From Balanoglossus misakiensis (taxonomy: Eukaryota; Hemichordata): a stretch of DNA of 64,000 nucleotides. The translations under genes and the position numbers were made by a program. Shown one piece after another: positions 24,831 to 35,752 of the stretch. A model generated the notes under the pieces. That model did not search any database. It saw nothing but the letters and a program-made list of their open reading frames with translations, and was not told the origin of the DNA. Position 1 is the stretch's first letter. The number at the start of each line of letters is the position of its first letter. The DNA lies in assembly GCA_040954595.2 (NCBI GenBank), contig CM082592.2, positions 9,114,001 to 9,178,000 of the forward strand, given 5' to 3'.

Positions 24831-27800
24831 TATAGAACAGGTTTACAGAGCTTGTATGTTAGTCTCTGACGGCATAGTTTACCCTGACATTTATTGATGG
24901 TACCGTGACGTTCTGTAGAATTACAAACAGCTGGCAATTTCTACATGCTGTTCACCAACTGAAAATTGTTGTTTGACATATCTTTTTATTCAAAACTCAC
25001 ACTCCTGTATAGATAGAGATTCAGAGCATGTAATCTTCTTTCAGGTGCGTGTCCAAGTGGACAGTTCTCTTACATCGATACATGCTATCAGTTCGTGGTT
25101 GATAATCCCCAGCCATGGGAGGGCGCCAGAGACATTTGCCAGCAGCAGGGCGGGTACCTGCTGCAGGTGGGCGACCAGGCCGAGTACGACTTCCTCCTTG
25201 ACGTCATCGCCACGCACGGTTACAACACCAACTTTTGGCTGGGAGCGCGTGGACAGACCAACTACTGGGTGGATGACACAGTCCCTGTGTACACAAACTG
25301 GGATGGAGGCACAGAGCCTTACCAACCGCTCGGCTGTTTTTCCACGCCGACCAGCATCTCCACGTGGAAGATTGGTTCGTGCACCAGTACAATGAAGTAT
25401 GTTTGTGAACGAGATATTGGAGGTGGTAGGTTATCACATGCTATTCATAGCCCCCGAAGGACCATGACATTGCCTCTTTGTCATGTTTTGTCCGTGCCTG
25501 AACCACCATTCGGTCACTTGATTTCTTGGGAAGTCAAACTAGTGTGTCATTGTATGCACACTAATTAGTTTTGTGGTGAAATCCAATATGGCTACAAAGC
25601 CGCCATTTTGTTTTTCATGCTAAAGAGTTACTAATATACCAGTAATGTTATTCACAGTTATTTGTATTACAGAGCATGATTCACTTTCACATGATTCACC
25701 CTCACAAGATGGATTCCAAACATACTTACACAATATGAATTTGACAATTTTAACTTCATTTTCTTGCAGGTTGCTCTGGTCCCGAAGACGAGTTTAATGG
25801 AAAGTGTTATAAATTTCCGAATTTCAATAAAGATTGGTCTGCTTCAAGGCTTGCTTGTCAGGATCTAGGAGGGGACCTGATTATCATTAATGATGCAGCC
25901 GAACAAGCTTTCTTCCATAGTGAGAGGGTAATTATTCAGAACAAATGTTTTCTCATTTCTGGTCGGGCTATTAATTCATGATGATGTATGCGATTATGAT
26001 GTACATACATACATACCTCATGTGATTCACTCCTTCAGAGTCTCTCTTCAACATACTGGCTTGGAATGTACAATAGGGGTTTCCTGTGGGCAGATGGATC
26101 CCAGATGGCATACAGCAAATGGAACGCTGGCTCAAATGAACCAAATGGAGATGGCCCCTGCGTTGAAATGAGTGTAGGTATGGGCTACAACTGGAATGAC
26201 ATCGGATGTTCCAGTGTGCAGAATTTCATTTGCGAAAGTGCCAGTTACCGTAAGTGCCATTTGATTTCATCGTCACTCAACAAATAACATAGACTAGAAC
26301 TTTTACGTTCGTCGTATGTACAAACATTTTGTAACGTAGTGCGAGTTATCAACTTGACCATATTGTGTACATTTTCTACATCTATTAATAATGGCGCATC
26401 ACTTTATTAGAAACAACACATGTTCCAACCACGACCAATCAACCATCTAGTACCCAATCAACGATCAGCCAACCATCTAGTACCCAATCAACGATCAGCC
26501 AACCAACGATTAGCCAACCATCTAGCACCCAATCTACGATCAGCCAACCAACGATAAGCCAACCATCTAGCACCCAATCAACGATCAGTCAACCACCTAG
26601 CACCCAATCAACGATCAGCCAACCAACGATTAGCCAACCATCTAGCACCCAATCTACGATCAGCCAACCAACGATAAGCCAACCATCTAGCACCCAATCA
26701 ACGATCAGTCAACCACCTAGCACCCAATCAACGATCAGTCAACCATCTAGCACACAATCAACGATCAGTCAACCATCTAGCACCCAATCAACGATCAGCC
26801 AACCATCTAGCACCCAATCAACGATCAGTCAACCATCTAGCACCCAATCAACGATCAGCCAACCATCTAGTACCCAATCAACGATCAGCCAACCTTCGAT
26901 TAGCCAACCATCTAGCACCCAATCAACGATCAGCCAACCAACGATTAGCCAACCATCTAGCACCCAATCTACGATCAGCCAACCAACGATAAGCCAACCA
27001 TCTAGCACCCAATCAACGATCAGTCAATCACCTAGCAACCAATCAACGATCAGCCAACCAACGATTAGCCAACCATCTAGCACCCAATCTACGATCAGCC
27101 AACCAACGATAAGCCAACCATCTAGCACCCAATCAACGATCAGTCAACCACCTAGCACCCAATCAACGATCAGCCAACCAACGATTAGCCAACCATCTAG
27201 CACCCAATCTACGATCAGCCAACCAACGATAAGCCAACCATCTAGCACCCAATCAACGATCAGTCAACCACCTAGCACCCAATCAACGATCAGCCAACCA
27301 ACGATTAGCCAACCATCTAGCACCCAATCTACGATCAGCCAACCAACGATAAGCCAACCATCTAGCAACCAATCAACGATCAGTCAACCACCTAGCACCC
27401 AATCAACGATCAGCCAACCAACGATTAGCCAACCACCTAGCACCCAATCAACGATTAGCCAATCAACGATCAGCCAACCATCTAGCACCCAATCAACGAT
27501 CAGTCAACCATCTAGCACACAATCAACGATCAGTCAACCATCTAGCACCCAATCAACGATCAGTCAACTATCTAGCACCCAATCAACGATCAGCCAACCA
27601 TCTAGCACCCAATCAACGATCAGTCAACCATCTAGCACCCAATCAAAGATCAGTCAACCATCTAGTACCCAATCAACGATCAGTCAACCATCTAGTACCC
27701 AATCAACGATCAGCCAACCATCTAGTACCCAATCAACGATCAGCCAACCATCAAGCACCCAATCAACGATCAGCCAACCATCAAGTAGCCAATCAACAAT

Positions 27801-28125
27801 TAGTCAACCAACGACTACCCAGACAACAGTGCCTGTCACAGCTCCATCTTCTAATTCCCTGAAGATTCGCTACGCTAACTTTGTCCTTCTTCACGACATG
27901 TTCCTTTTGGCAAATGATTCCTTGCCATTATTCAGCACCACCACGTCCAAGGATACACCAATTGAATGCGCCATGTTGTGCGCAAGTGTTCAGCAATGCA
28001 AAAGCTTTGCATTCCTGTCAAAATTAACAAATTCCCTCTGTGAGATATATGGCGATGTTTTCAGTGGTTCCTCCCTGCTAAACGCACAAGGTGTACAGTA
28101 TTTTCTACGATCCAATAATGTCTAA
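24662..28125 (+). CDS. Secreted protein with two C-type lectin domains, long PSSTQSTISQ repeat and PAN/apple-like domain
   Basis: Five exons: 24662-24722, 25045-25425, 25770-25927, 26039-26249, 26411-28125, 841 aa. Junction phases are 1, 1, 0, 1. Residues 1-20 are the signal peptide (MITNALFTSLLLAVIFRSAS). CTLD1 (21-147) has FWLGA but no WND and a poor sugar-site region. CTLD2 (148-270) is split by a phase 0 intron and carries a full EPN motif and WND, so it is the best candidate in the window for a calcium-dependent mannose-type binder. The last exon stays open through about 38 copies of a TQSTISQ-type unit (roughly residues 280-740) and ends in a four-Cys PAN-like domain (790, 794, 800, 814) with the same C-x3-C-x5-C spacing as the gene at 11605. 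There is no transmembrane segment. Likely a soluble, extended, heavily O-glycosylated lectin. Confidence 0.87.
24751..24831. repeat. (GATA)n microsatellite
   Basis: An almost pure GATA tetranucleotide array in the first intron of the repeat-containing lectin gene; its length is probably polymorphic. Confidence 0.95.
26436..27815 (+). repeat. Coding minisatellite, 30/15-base units with 120-base higher-order repeat
   Basis: Units of 30 bases (PSSTQSTISQ) and 15 bases (PTISQ) alternate without any frame break over about 1.38 kb. A 40-residue higher-order unit of 120 bases (10+5+10+10+5) is present in two copies from 26506 and four copies over 26941-27420; blocks 27061-27180 and 27181-27300 are identical, showing very recent expansion. 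All units keep the reading frame, so length changes leave the PAN domain intact. The stretch is rich in Ser/Thr for O-glycosylation. Confidence 0.95.
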
Positions 28126-28276
28126 GTATCCATGCTCGTGCCGCAAATTTTCGAGACACTCATTTTCCCATTCTCCGTACACAGATAGTAGCGCGTGGAT
28201 AATTCTAATCTAGCTGGGGGGTCACCATAAATGCACTTTTCCATTCTCTTCCTTCGTGGAAGAAAATCTTTTTTTG

Positions 28277-28282
28277 AATAAA
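28277..28282 (+). terminator. Polyadenylation signal AATAAA
   Basis: Lies 152 bases after the stop codon of the repeat-containing lectin gene. Confidence 0.55.
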
Positions 28283-28724
28283 TAGCATTCACCATGATTA
28301 TATAATGTAGTTTTAGCTGTATGACGTGTGAGCGTATTAGTTGCAGTTTTCATTAGGGATGTCACCACGAACTTTTACTAAAAGTGCCAATCGATGAAAT
28401 ATTGTTGAACTACATTGTACAACGAGGATATTGTGCGGCAGATTGGAGTGGTAGGTAAATAAAGCGTGTAAAGAAATACAAACACTCCCACGTGCCGATC
28501 TTACATGCATGGAGTAACCCATTTACTTGGAGTGAATAGGTTGATTGGTGTTAGATTAGAAAACTTTCAAAACCAGCGTGATATCGTAGCCTATGGTAAC
28601 CTTGTTGTACAGATTCGAGATGTTGCTTCGCTTTACTGTAGTTCATTCTACATGGATGTGCTGAGCTGAGACGAAAGCGCATAAGATTCGTACTGCTGCC
28701 ACGTAAAAGTACCCGAACTCTGCC
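28283..28724. other. Intergenic spacer
   Basis: About 440 bases between two plus-strand genes. No exon or clear core promoter seen. Confidence 0.4.
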
Positions 28725-29519
28725 ATGTTGGGAAAAGATTGCTTCGTCGTTGTGTTACTCTGGATGTCATTCTGCCACGGAACGAAGTCTACTCCCGTAC
28801 TTTCTACCCACAAACCGTGTGATGGTCACTTTGACTGTTTAGGAGAGAAGCAGGCGAGATTGCCGACTGGGGGCGAAAATCGATCAACAAGTAACCCCAC
28901 TGGTTCCTCCTCAAGCTCCCGGGGGACAAAGTTTTCAAACCAGACACCTGTACCTGCCCGAGCTTTGACTGAACTCCCTGATCTGAAGGCCACTGCGACA
29001 AAAAGTGAAGATCGGAGAAGCACGGACGCTCTGTCTCCGTATGAAGATGACGCTACCATCACCACTACCCGCTCGCCTCAGAATGCGGAAGATAGCACAA
29101 TCGTCGCCCGATCCAAGGCGATAGCAGGAACGCAAAATGAAATTCAATCGGATGAAAATTCGGGTGCAGAAAGTGATAACGTGAACAAAAGTCTATACGC
29201 GGGAAGTACTGACTCGAACGAGACGGAGGACGCTAAATCTCCGGGGCAACGGTCGGATGACGAAGAAGATCAAAAGCAGAACTCTCTCATCACTGAACCC
29301 ATGGACACAACTGAAACTTCGACAACTGGGGTACGTACATCCGCTGGTTTCGAAGAAGACATCCGGCGATCTGGCAATCGCGAGAGAAGCAGAGAGATTA
29401 ATACAATAGCCGTTGTATCAACATTTCTCATCACACTTGGAGGAGTCACTGTAACACTGGTTGTACTGGACTGTTTCTACTTTGCCAAGTCTGCTACGCG
29501 CCCCGCCTTGCGTAAATGA
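28725..29519 (+). CDS. Intronless type I membrane Ser/Thr-rich protein, CTLD-less
   Basis: A single 264-codon frame with a good start context (gccATGt). Residues 1-20 form a signal peptide (MLGKDCFVVVLLWMSFCHG). A short KPCDGHFDCLGEK segment follows, then a long acidic, Ser/Thr-rich region with low complexity. A hydrophobic helix at about 224-248 is followed by Asp249, then CFYFAKS and a short basic tail. The order (stalk, helix, acidic residue, aromatic patch, basic tail) resembles the anchors of the lectin genes next door, though sequence identity is weak and FLGM is absent. It lacks introns while its neighbours have them, so it could be a retrocopy-derived relative or an unrelated membrane mucin. 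AATAAA lies 86 bases after the stop. Function unknown. Confidence 0.65.
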   Translation: MLGKDCFVVVLLWMSFCHGTKSTPVLSTHKPCDGHFDCLGEKQARLPTGGENRSTSNPTGSSSSSRGTKFSNQTPVPARALTELPDLKATATKSEDRRSTDALSPYEDDATITTTRSPQNAEDSTIVARSKAIAGTQNEIQSDENSGAESDNVNKSLYAGSTDSNETEDAKSPGQRSDDEEDQKQNSLITEPMDTTETSTTGVRTSAGFEEDIRRSGNRERSREINTIAVVSTFLITLGGVTVTLVVLDCFYFAKSATRPALRK

Positions 29520-29604
29520 CGTAGGCCTAAGAGCATTTCGTCTGAAGTTGACTGGCGCATTCAAGGTGTAATACCATCGTGGCATTTTGTTTTCGTTAAA
29601 TGTC

Positions 29605-29610
29605 AATAAA
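29605..29610 (+). terminator. Polyadenylation signal AATAAA
   Basis: Follows the intronless membrane protein gene by 86 bases. Confidence 0.65.
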
Positions 29611-29913
29611 GATTATCAAAAAAGTAAAAGTTTCCGTGTGAATGTGATCTTTCTTTGGGGGAAAAGGGGACCTACGTTATCTTAATATTCTGTTAAGAAA
29701 ACAACCAAATGTGGCTCTAATTTCGTTCAGCAAATCCTTAAATTCTACGTTGCAATGTCTCAAGCTCCGTACACGCTACTTTTGATGTCATTTATAATAC
29801 ATATAGCTATTTATAACCGTGGCTATGAGTATGACGCGTGCACGTCCTCGTTTCGAGGGTGGTTTCACCTCAGATGACCTTTGAACTCTCTACCCTGGTC
29901 ATATGATCACAAG

Positions 29914-32900
29914 ATGGCGGACGACGACGACAGGTAGGCCAAAGCGTTATGTAAACTCCTTTAAAATGGGGTTTGTTGTGCTTTATTATGTTGCGGGTTG
30001 TGTCACCGAAAACCATGGTGTGCAGTTCTCCAAAAGGTTTAATGCAAATTGCTACGGACTCGACAAAAATAGCAGCATGGCTCTCGGTAACAAGGTTGGT
30101 GTACGTGGTCATGGTGGTGTGTGTGTCACGTACATGACATGAACTTTGTTTTGAAGACTAGCGGAGCGACACCGGTCGCTGTCTGCCGGGATACAGTACA
30201 GTTGCACAGTGACTTCGGTGCTGAATGTCTGGCATCGCATGGCAGTAGCCGTTACACCCGTCTCGCCACGCGCACGACCGTGACACGCTATGAAACAGCC
30301 TTGGTTGCACAGGCGGTCGACCCCCACTAACTGTAGCCTGATGTGTATACGGTACCATCTCTCTATGGTATATCACATCAGGCTACAGTCAGTGGGAGTC
30401 GGCCGCCTATGCTTGATTGAATAATGCGCCACAATTCGCATAAAAAGGCTCTTATCAAGGGTGAACTTTTTTCTATAGATTTGTTATCATTTTCTGACAG
30501 TCTCGTGCAGGAGACTTGAAATGCGTGTTGGGGTCGGGGTGTAATCTACAAACTAGTGCGTTGACCGAAATTGCACGTCCGCGTGCGTGTTGATTCTGGT
30601 CTCCTGTGTCGTGACACTTAGTCTGGTACCCAGTCGTGTTTTATCCGCTTTGCTTTTGGAGCAAAGCGGACAAAACTAGACTATGAGTGCCCCCATGACC
30701 CAGTGACACAGATAAAAAGAAACTTGAAGTAGCAAACTCCCACCACATTTAGAGACCAGACTGTTTTATTTATCCACATTGTTGGTGAATTCTTACCCGT
30801 CCCTATGATATACAAAAGCAGATGGCAGTACCAGCCACCCTGGATGAAAAACAGATCCCACTTACTAAAACCATTGAATATGTCAATAATTGAACAGACA
30901 ACAACCATAAAATGACCTGTATAACTGAGCACTGATGGCCTCAAATTGCAGGGCAGGCCAGCCCATCCTTCACCTTCGACCCTCCTGTCTGAACTTTGTT
31001 CAAGATTATTGTTTACGCAGGGATGACCTGATAATGAGGGGAACCCTTTTGAAAAGTTGAATCTTGCCATTATAAGATTTGAATGGATCTAGCTGCAATC
31101 ATTGTAGCCTTGGTGGGATGGTTGGGTTGCTGGATCATGCGTGATGTTTTGTACCTGTGGCTTGTGCTGTACATCATGCACGATCCAACAACCCAACCAG
31201 CCCACCAAGGCTACAATTATTGCAGCTAGCAGCTAGAATAGATCATCACACAGTGTTGAATTTGATTTGACACACAGCGCGGAGCAGCAGCTGTTCTTTG
31301 TGTTTGACCACTCTGCAATGCAACGCGAAGAGGATGATTTGAAAGATGCAATAGTCTACCTCCACCCACAAATGGTACAGTGTATTTCTTTTTCTTTTTG
31401 TCTTTCCTTTAATCTGTTTGAAAATTTCAAAAATCTTATCCAAAGCATATGTCTGAAGATTGGGTTGTCTTTTTTGGTACGTGAAATGTGATCGTGAAAA
31501 AGGCACAGCTACAGGAGCATTAACCTCACTGGTATATTGACAGGTGCTGAAGAAGAAAATGCTTTATGAGAAACAATGTAATCTGTGTGGTCAACTGATG
31601 GGAATGATTCGATGTGTACAAGATTTGACAAAGTCACCGCCCAAGTTTTTCAAGTTGAAGCGTTTGAAGTTTGCAATTGAGTACGATGGCGTCTACACTG
31701 TGGTAAGTCTGATTTTGTGAATTTTTATACAAGATCTATGTCATTTCTGTTAATTTGGGTTTCTTTTGGGGGTGTTTCTCATCTGAGCAAATTTCTGATT
31801 AAATTACTCGTGTTTTATCATCCCAACATAACAGGCACTGGCGGGGAGTTTATCAGACCCAGATTCAATTCTGTCCAAGAGAATGAAGCGACTGTTTTCA
31901 ATATTTACATTTTACCATGGGTCCATTGAGGCAGTTTTACAGGTTGGTCTACACTGTGTTTAATAGTTCTTTGTGCGTGCGTTTGTGTGAGTGCCATATG
32001 ACTTGCAGTTGCACTGATTGGCATCTTCTTGAAATCACAGATCTCACTGCTGTGATACCACAGTGATTAAATCTAGATTGTTATTTATTCTGGCCACCTG
32101 GTAAGCGACTTCTTAATTTTGTGGAATGTTCATTTTTACACATTCCACTTTCCTTGCATCTTGTCACCTCCCACTAACAGGCAGAGGGCAACGACAGAAA
32201 AGCATTCCTGACCCAGATGGCCCGGATTTGGGAATGCTACCTTCCGTACGTCCACAACTACGGCAACTTAATGGCAGCCGTGTTCAACCCATTGGCAAGA
32301 GTCAAATTTCCAAAGGTAAGTTTTCCATCTGATTTCGGTTTGTATGTCATTTCCAATTCCTTATTTCAATAACTCCTAACAAGAGATGGCCCAGCATGCA
32401 TCCTAATGCCGGTTTCCTCTCTCTTGCTCCTCCAGGGTCAGCCGTCTTTGTTTTTGAAGATATCTCACATGCTACAGTGCTGTCAGAGCCATCCGGGGGT
32501 CATGGCAGGCTGCCTTATTTACAACAACAGTGTCTTGTATAGTCAACTGTCAACTGATCTTCTATGCAGGCTTTTACTTCTCAGACCAAATCAAAGTAAT
32601 GTGAGTATTGCAGTCATCCAGTTCAAAATGCCAGTTGCATGTGCAATGATCCTTTGAACTCTGAACTATGACCTCTATTACCCATGACATCACATAACAA
32701 GAATTGTCAAACTCAACTTGATATTCTTTCCCTACTCTCTCTCTTTCAGCATCCTTCGAATCCAGTCCACACAGGTAATCAATAGTTTATACTTCATTTC
32801 TGCCTGAGCCACTGTTTTAAAGTGTGACAGTCTTACATCTAAGAGGCAGCCTATTTTGAAAACAAAAATTTACAATGGTGTAGTGTAATGATATTATTTG

Positions 32901-35752
32901 TTGTGACAACAGACATGTTCACCCATTCAATCTATGTTTGTGTCTGTTTTCTCCTAAAACGAAGAATTCCAAGTGCCAGTTGGAGTGAGAATCATTTCAG
33001 TTTACTTGACAAGTAAAGAATACAGACAGCTAAACCACAGGAGAGTTTCCAAGCACAGGAGGCCCGTGTACACCATGATGACACCCACGATAAGGAGGTC
33101 ACCCGACAGCACAGGTTTCGACTCCAGGAGATTCCCGGGGGATTCCTCCAGTGTGTCCTTCCATCTCTCAGGGAGCAGTCCGGACATCTCGGCCATGTCC
33201 GACTTCGACTCCGACATTTCGTCCACCAGGAACGTGAGGTGGTCGTCGGAGAGCAGTGACAGCCTGTACAGGCGGGACACCGGCAGATTCTCCGAGGACG
33301 GCACTTTTGGCCGAGACGAACTGAGCCACAGGAATATGGAGGGGTCGGTGTCGGAAAGCTCGTCGGTGGACTCCCGGAGATCCGGGCGGAGGACGCAGCA
33401 GGCGGATTTCAGCGTGGAGAATTTGACCCGCCTGATCAAGACGATTTCGGGAAACTGTCTGGAGGACTTGGCCAAACACGACAGGTTGCCGGAGGTTGGT
33501 AACGAGACGCCGGAATCAGAGGGGGACCTCGGTGGGAAGAGCGTTGACGGCAATGAAGAGGTGCGTTCGGAACCGACGAGCCCAAACGGTGTGAATGCAC
33601 TGTACAAAGACTACACCATTATCGAGGAGAACGACAGTGAAGTGTTGCTTGTCAAAAATCTTCCATTGGACAAAAATGTGGACGATGTGTTTATTGATAC
33701 GAAAGTCAGTGTCAGAAAGGGCAAACTTGGGATTAGTAAAGCTGGCCAGGAGGTGAACGGCGTAAGTGCAAACTCGCCACTTCTGTTGGAGACTGTGCAT
33801 AACATGAATGGCGGTGGTGATCTCGTGACCGGAACTGAAATCTTACCAAAGAGCAAGAACAAGCACTGCAAAGACAATGGCAGTGGCGATGCAGGCATCA
33901 CCAGGCAGCTATTTAGAGACGTCGGCAGCTCAGGTCAAAGTTTGCAAGTGGGCAGGTCGCAGAATAAGAAAGACGGAAAGGTGTCGGGCAGTAGGACAGT
34001 CGGGAGTGAAATGGGAAAGGGGAGTGTAAACCCAGCTAGATTGGGAAGTCCAAGCAAACAGGATGAGACGTCAAGTCTCAGTGACCAGGAAATTGCCAGG
34101 GGACTCAGAAATAGAGGCGAAAGCACAAGGACTACGCAGAGGCAAATGTCAGGGTCTGAATCAGGAAGTGAGCGCCCTCTATCAGCAGATTTTGATAAAG
34201 AAAGTGACTTTTCCTTTCAATCCAGGCCAGATAGTTTACCAGGTAGTCTACAGACATTGGACGACATTGATGAGGAGGTATACTTCCTATTTATTGTATT
34301 CACGATTTTTGCAGACTTCATAGTATCATATTAACTTCTGTATGGTCTGGCTGTCTGGACTTGAATGTTGTGACGGAAAGAGCAAAATATGTCCAAAAGT
34401 GCATATAATTGATATTACAAGTGACATGATCATGACATGAAATACTATGTTTTCCACCCGACAGCCTGATGGTTCATTGAAGAATGTCAGCCTGTACGTA
34501 CAAGGTCACTCCAAAATAGTCTTGTTGTTGATACTGGAGAAGAGGGCCTCGAAGGACGAGTCTACAATACACTTACTGGTACGTCTGCATGGGTGCTGGT
34601 GGTGTTGTGTCTCTGTGGCAGGGTTGCAAGGGCGAGGTCACGTTCAACTTCAGGAGAAGTGCCACTTCTTACACAGTGTACCTTGTGACCTTGGCAAACA
34701 TGGAAAAAATTAGTTCAGAATGGAAACTGGAATTTGACATTGGCTTACTCTGCCCTCAGACTTACGGTTGCCCTTGAAGTCCTTAGTTGCATGCACATTG
34801 GTCCATACTGGGCATATGAAAGAGTGAGGTTACTTGTCTTGAGTGTTTTTCAGTGATGTTGATTTTTTTCTGTTTCACAGTGGAAATCGGTGCTCCAACA
34901 GCTTGGCGAGTTGGAGATCAGTATACAGCATGCTTTGGAGAGACAACACAAAAAGGTAAAGTCGAACAATCAGTCGATCAATCAATCAGTCAGTCAGTCG
35001 ATCACAATTATGCACTTGATAAGTCTTTAAATTGCAGTCTTTAAATCTGTCTTCTGTAGAACATAACACTATCTTTTTTGCTCTCTCCAGAACCGAGTAA
35101 AAAATTATAACTATCTGGTGTATGATGATGATGATAAATCCCTGACTGGTAAGTCTCAATAAATTGTGGTTTTACATTTCATATCACTATAGTTTGACTT
35201 TATTCACCAGTCTTTCTTATTTATATTCGACGATAAGTTCTTTTTTCTTGTCTGTCTGGTTACATTTCATTCATTTAGTTATGACCTTTGACCCATGACA
35301 GGTAACCTACTTGAGCCTGTGGTGGCTACTGAGCATGCTCTGTGTGACGTTGCCAAACGGCTGCATCACGAGTTTGAGCAGACTGAGGTGCTAACAGATA
35401 TGACTGTCAGGTAAGCTGCTCGTTTCCATGGAAATTCAACCTTTTTATCTGAAGTCAAAATATCATTAAGCCTCACGATGGCTAGGCTAAACAGACTTGA
35501 GAACAGATGATTTACGAAACTGCAATTTTCCACAATGATGTTTTGTTCTGAAAGGCTATCTCTCCCTCCGATTTCAGGAATTTCTCTACAGTTGTGTACG
35601 GCCGACACACGTTATCCAAGGAGACCTACTTCCAACCCAAGGGTGTGATTCGACCAAATCTGGGAGCGCCCTCGTGCAAAGACGGGGCCCTGCTGCTGGA
35701 GTCCAAGGCCAGCAGCAGGCTTCCTGCAGATAACAAAATCGCTATGTTGTGA
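29914..35752 (+). CDS. HPS4: HPS4, BLOC-3 complex subunit (Rab32/38 GEF)
   Basis: Thirteen coding exons: 29914-29933, 31278-31374, 31544-31702, 31835-31942, 32181-32315, 32436-32600, 32750-32774, 32965-34277, 34465-34578, 34881-34955, 35091-35148, 35302-35410, 35578-35752; 850 aa. The family partners HPS1 in BLOC-3, which activates Rab32/Rab38 for lysosome-related organelle biogenesis. The N-terminal longin-type region is recognisable: LCGQLMGMIRCVQDLTKSPP, RLKFAIEYDG, and FYHG, then an HMLQCCQSHPGVMAGCLIYN segment. Residues about 250-670 come from one 1.3-kb exon and are a Ser/Arg-rich disordered linker, longer than in human (708 aa total). The C-terminal domain is clear, with ATEHALCDVAKRLHHEFEQT and TDMTVRNFSTVVYG. 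The start ATG lies in AAGATGGCGGA, which also fits a YY1-type promoter element; exon 1 supplies only MADDDD plus part of Ser, so it is the least certain exon. Confidence 0.95.
30311..30408. repeat. 35-bp inverted repeat with 28-base loop
   Basis: Arms 30311-30345 and 30374-30408 pair with three mismatches out of 35; the loop itself can pair further through TACCAT/ATGGTA. Lies in HPS4 intron 1. Confidence 0.85.
30638..30676. repeat. 17-bp hairpin with 5-base loop
   Basis: Arms 30638-30654 and 30660-30676 pair with one mismatch. The tight loop would make a strong RNA or DNA hairpin. Lies in HPS4 intron 1. Confidence 0.8.
31090..31228. repeat. 57-bp imperfect inverted repeat with 25-base loop
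   Basis: Arms 31090-31146 and 31172-31228 pair with about five mismatches out of 57. The total length and loop size resemble a long miRNA-type precursor or a small foldback element. Lies in HPS4 intron 1, shortly before exon 2. Confidence 0.85.

Larger units (their letters stand above)
29934..31277. other. HPS4 intron 1, rich in hairpins
   Basis: A 1.34-kb intron with no coding exon. It contains three separate inverted repeats (listed individually) within about 920 bases, which is unusual in this window. Confidence 0.6.

Noticed and set aside
24737-24937. Reverse-strand frame with Tyr-Leu-Ser-Ile repeats
   Set aside because: Translation of the GATA microsatellite.
26401-27840. CRISPR-like array
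   Set aside because: The repeats are contiguous 30/15-base coding units without unique spacers, in frame with a lectin gene in animal DNA.
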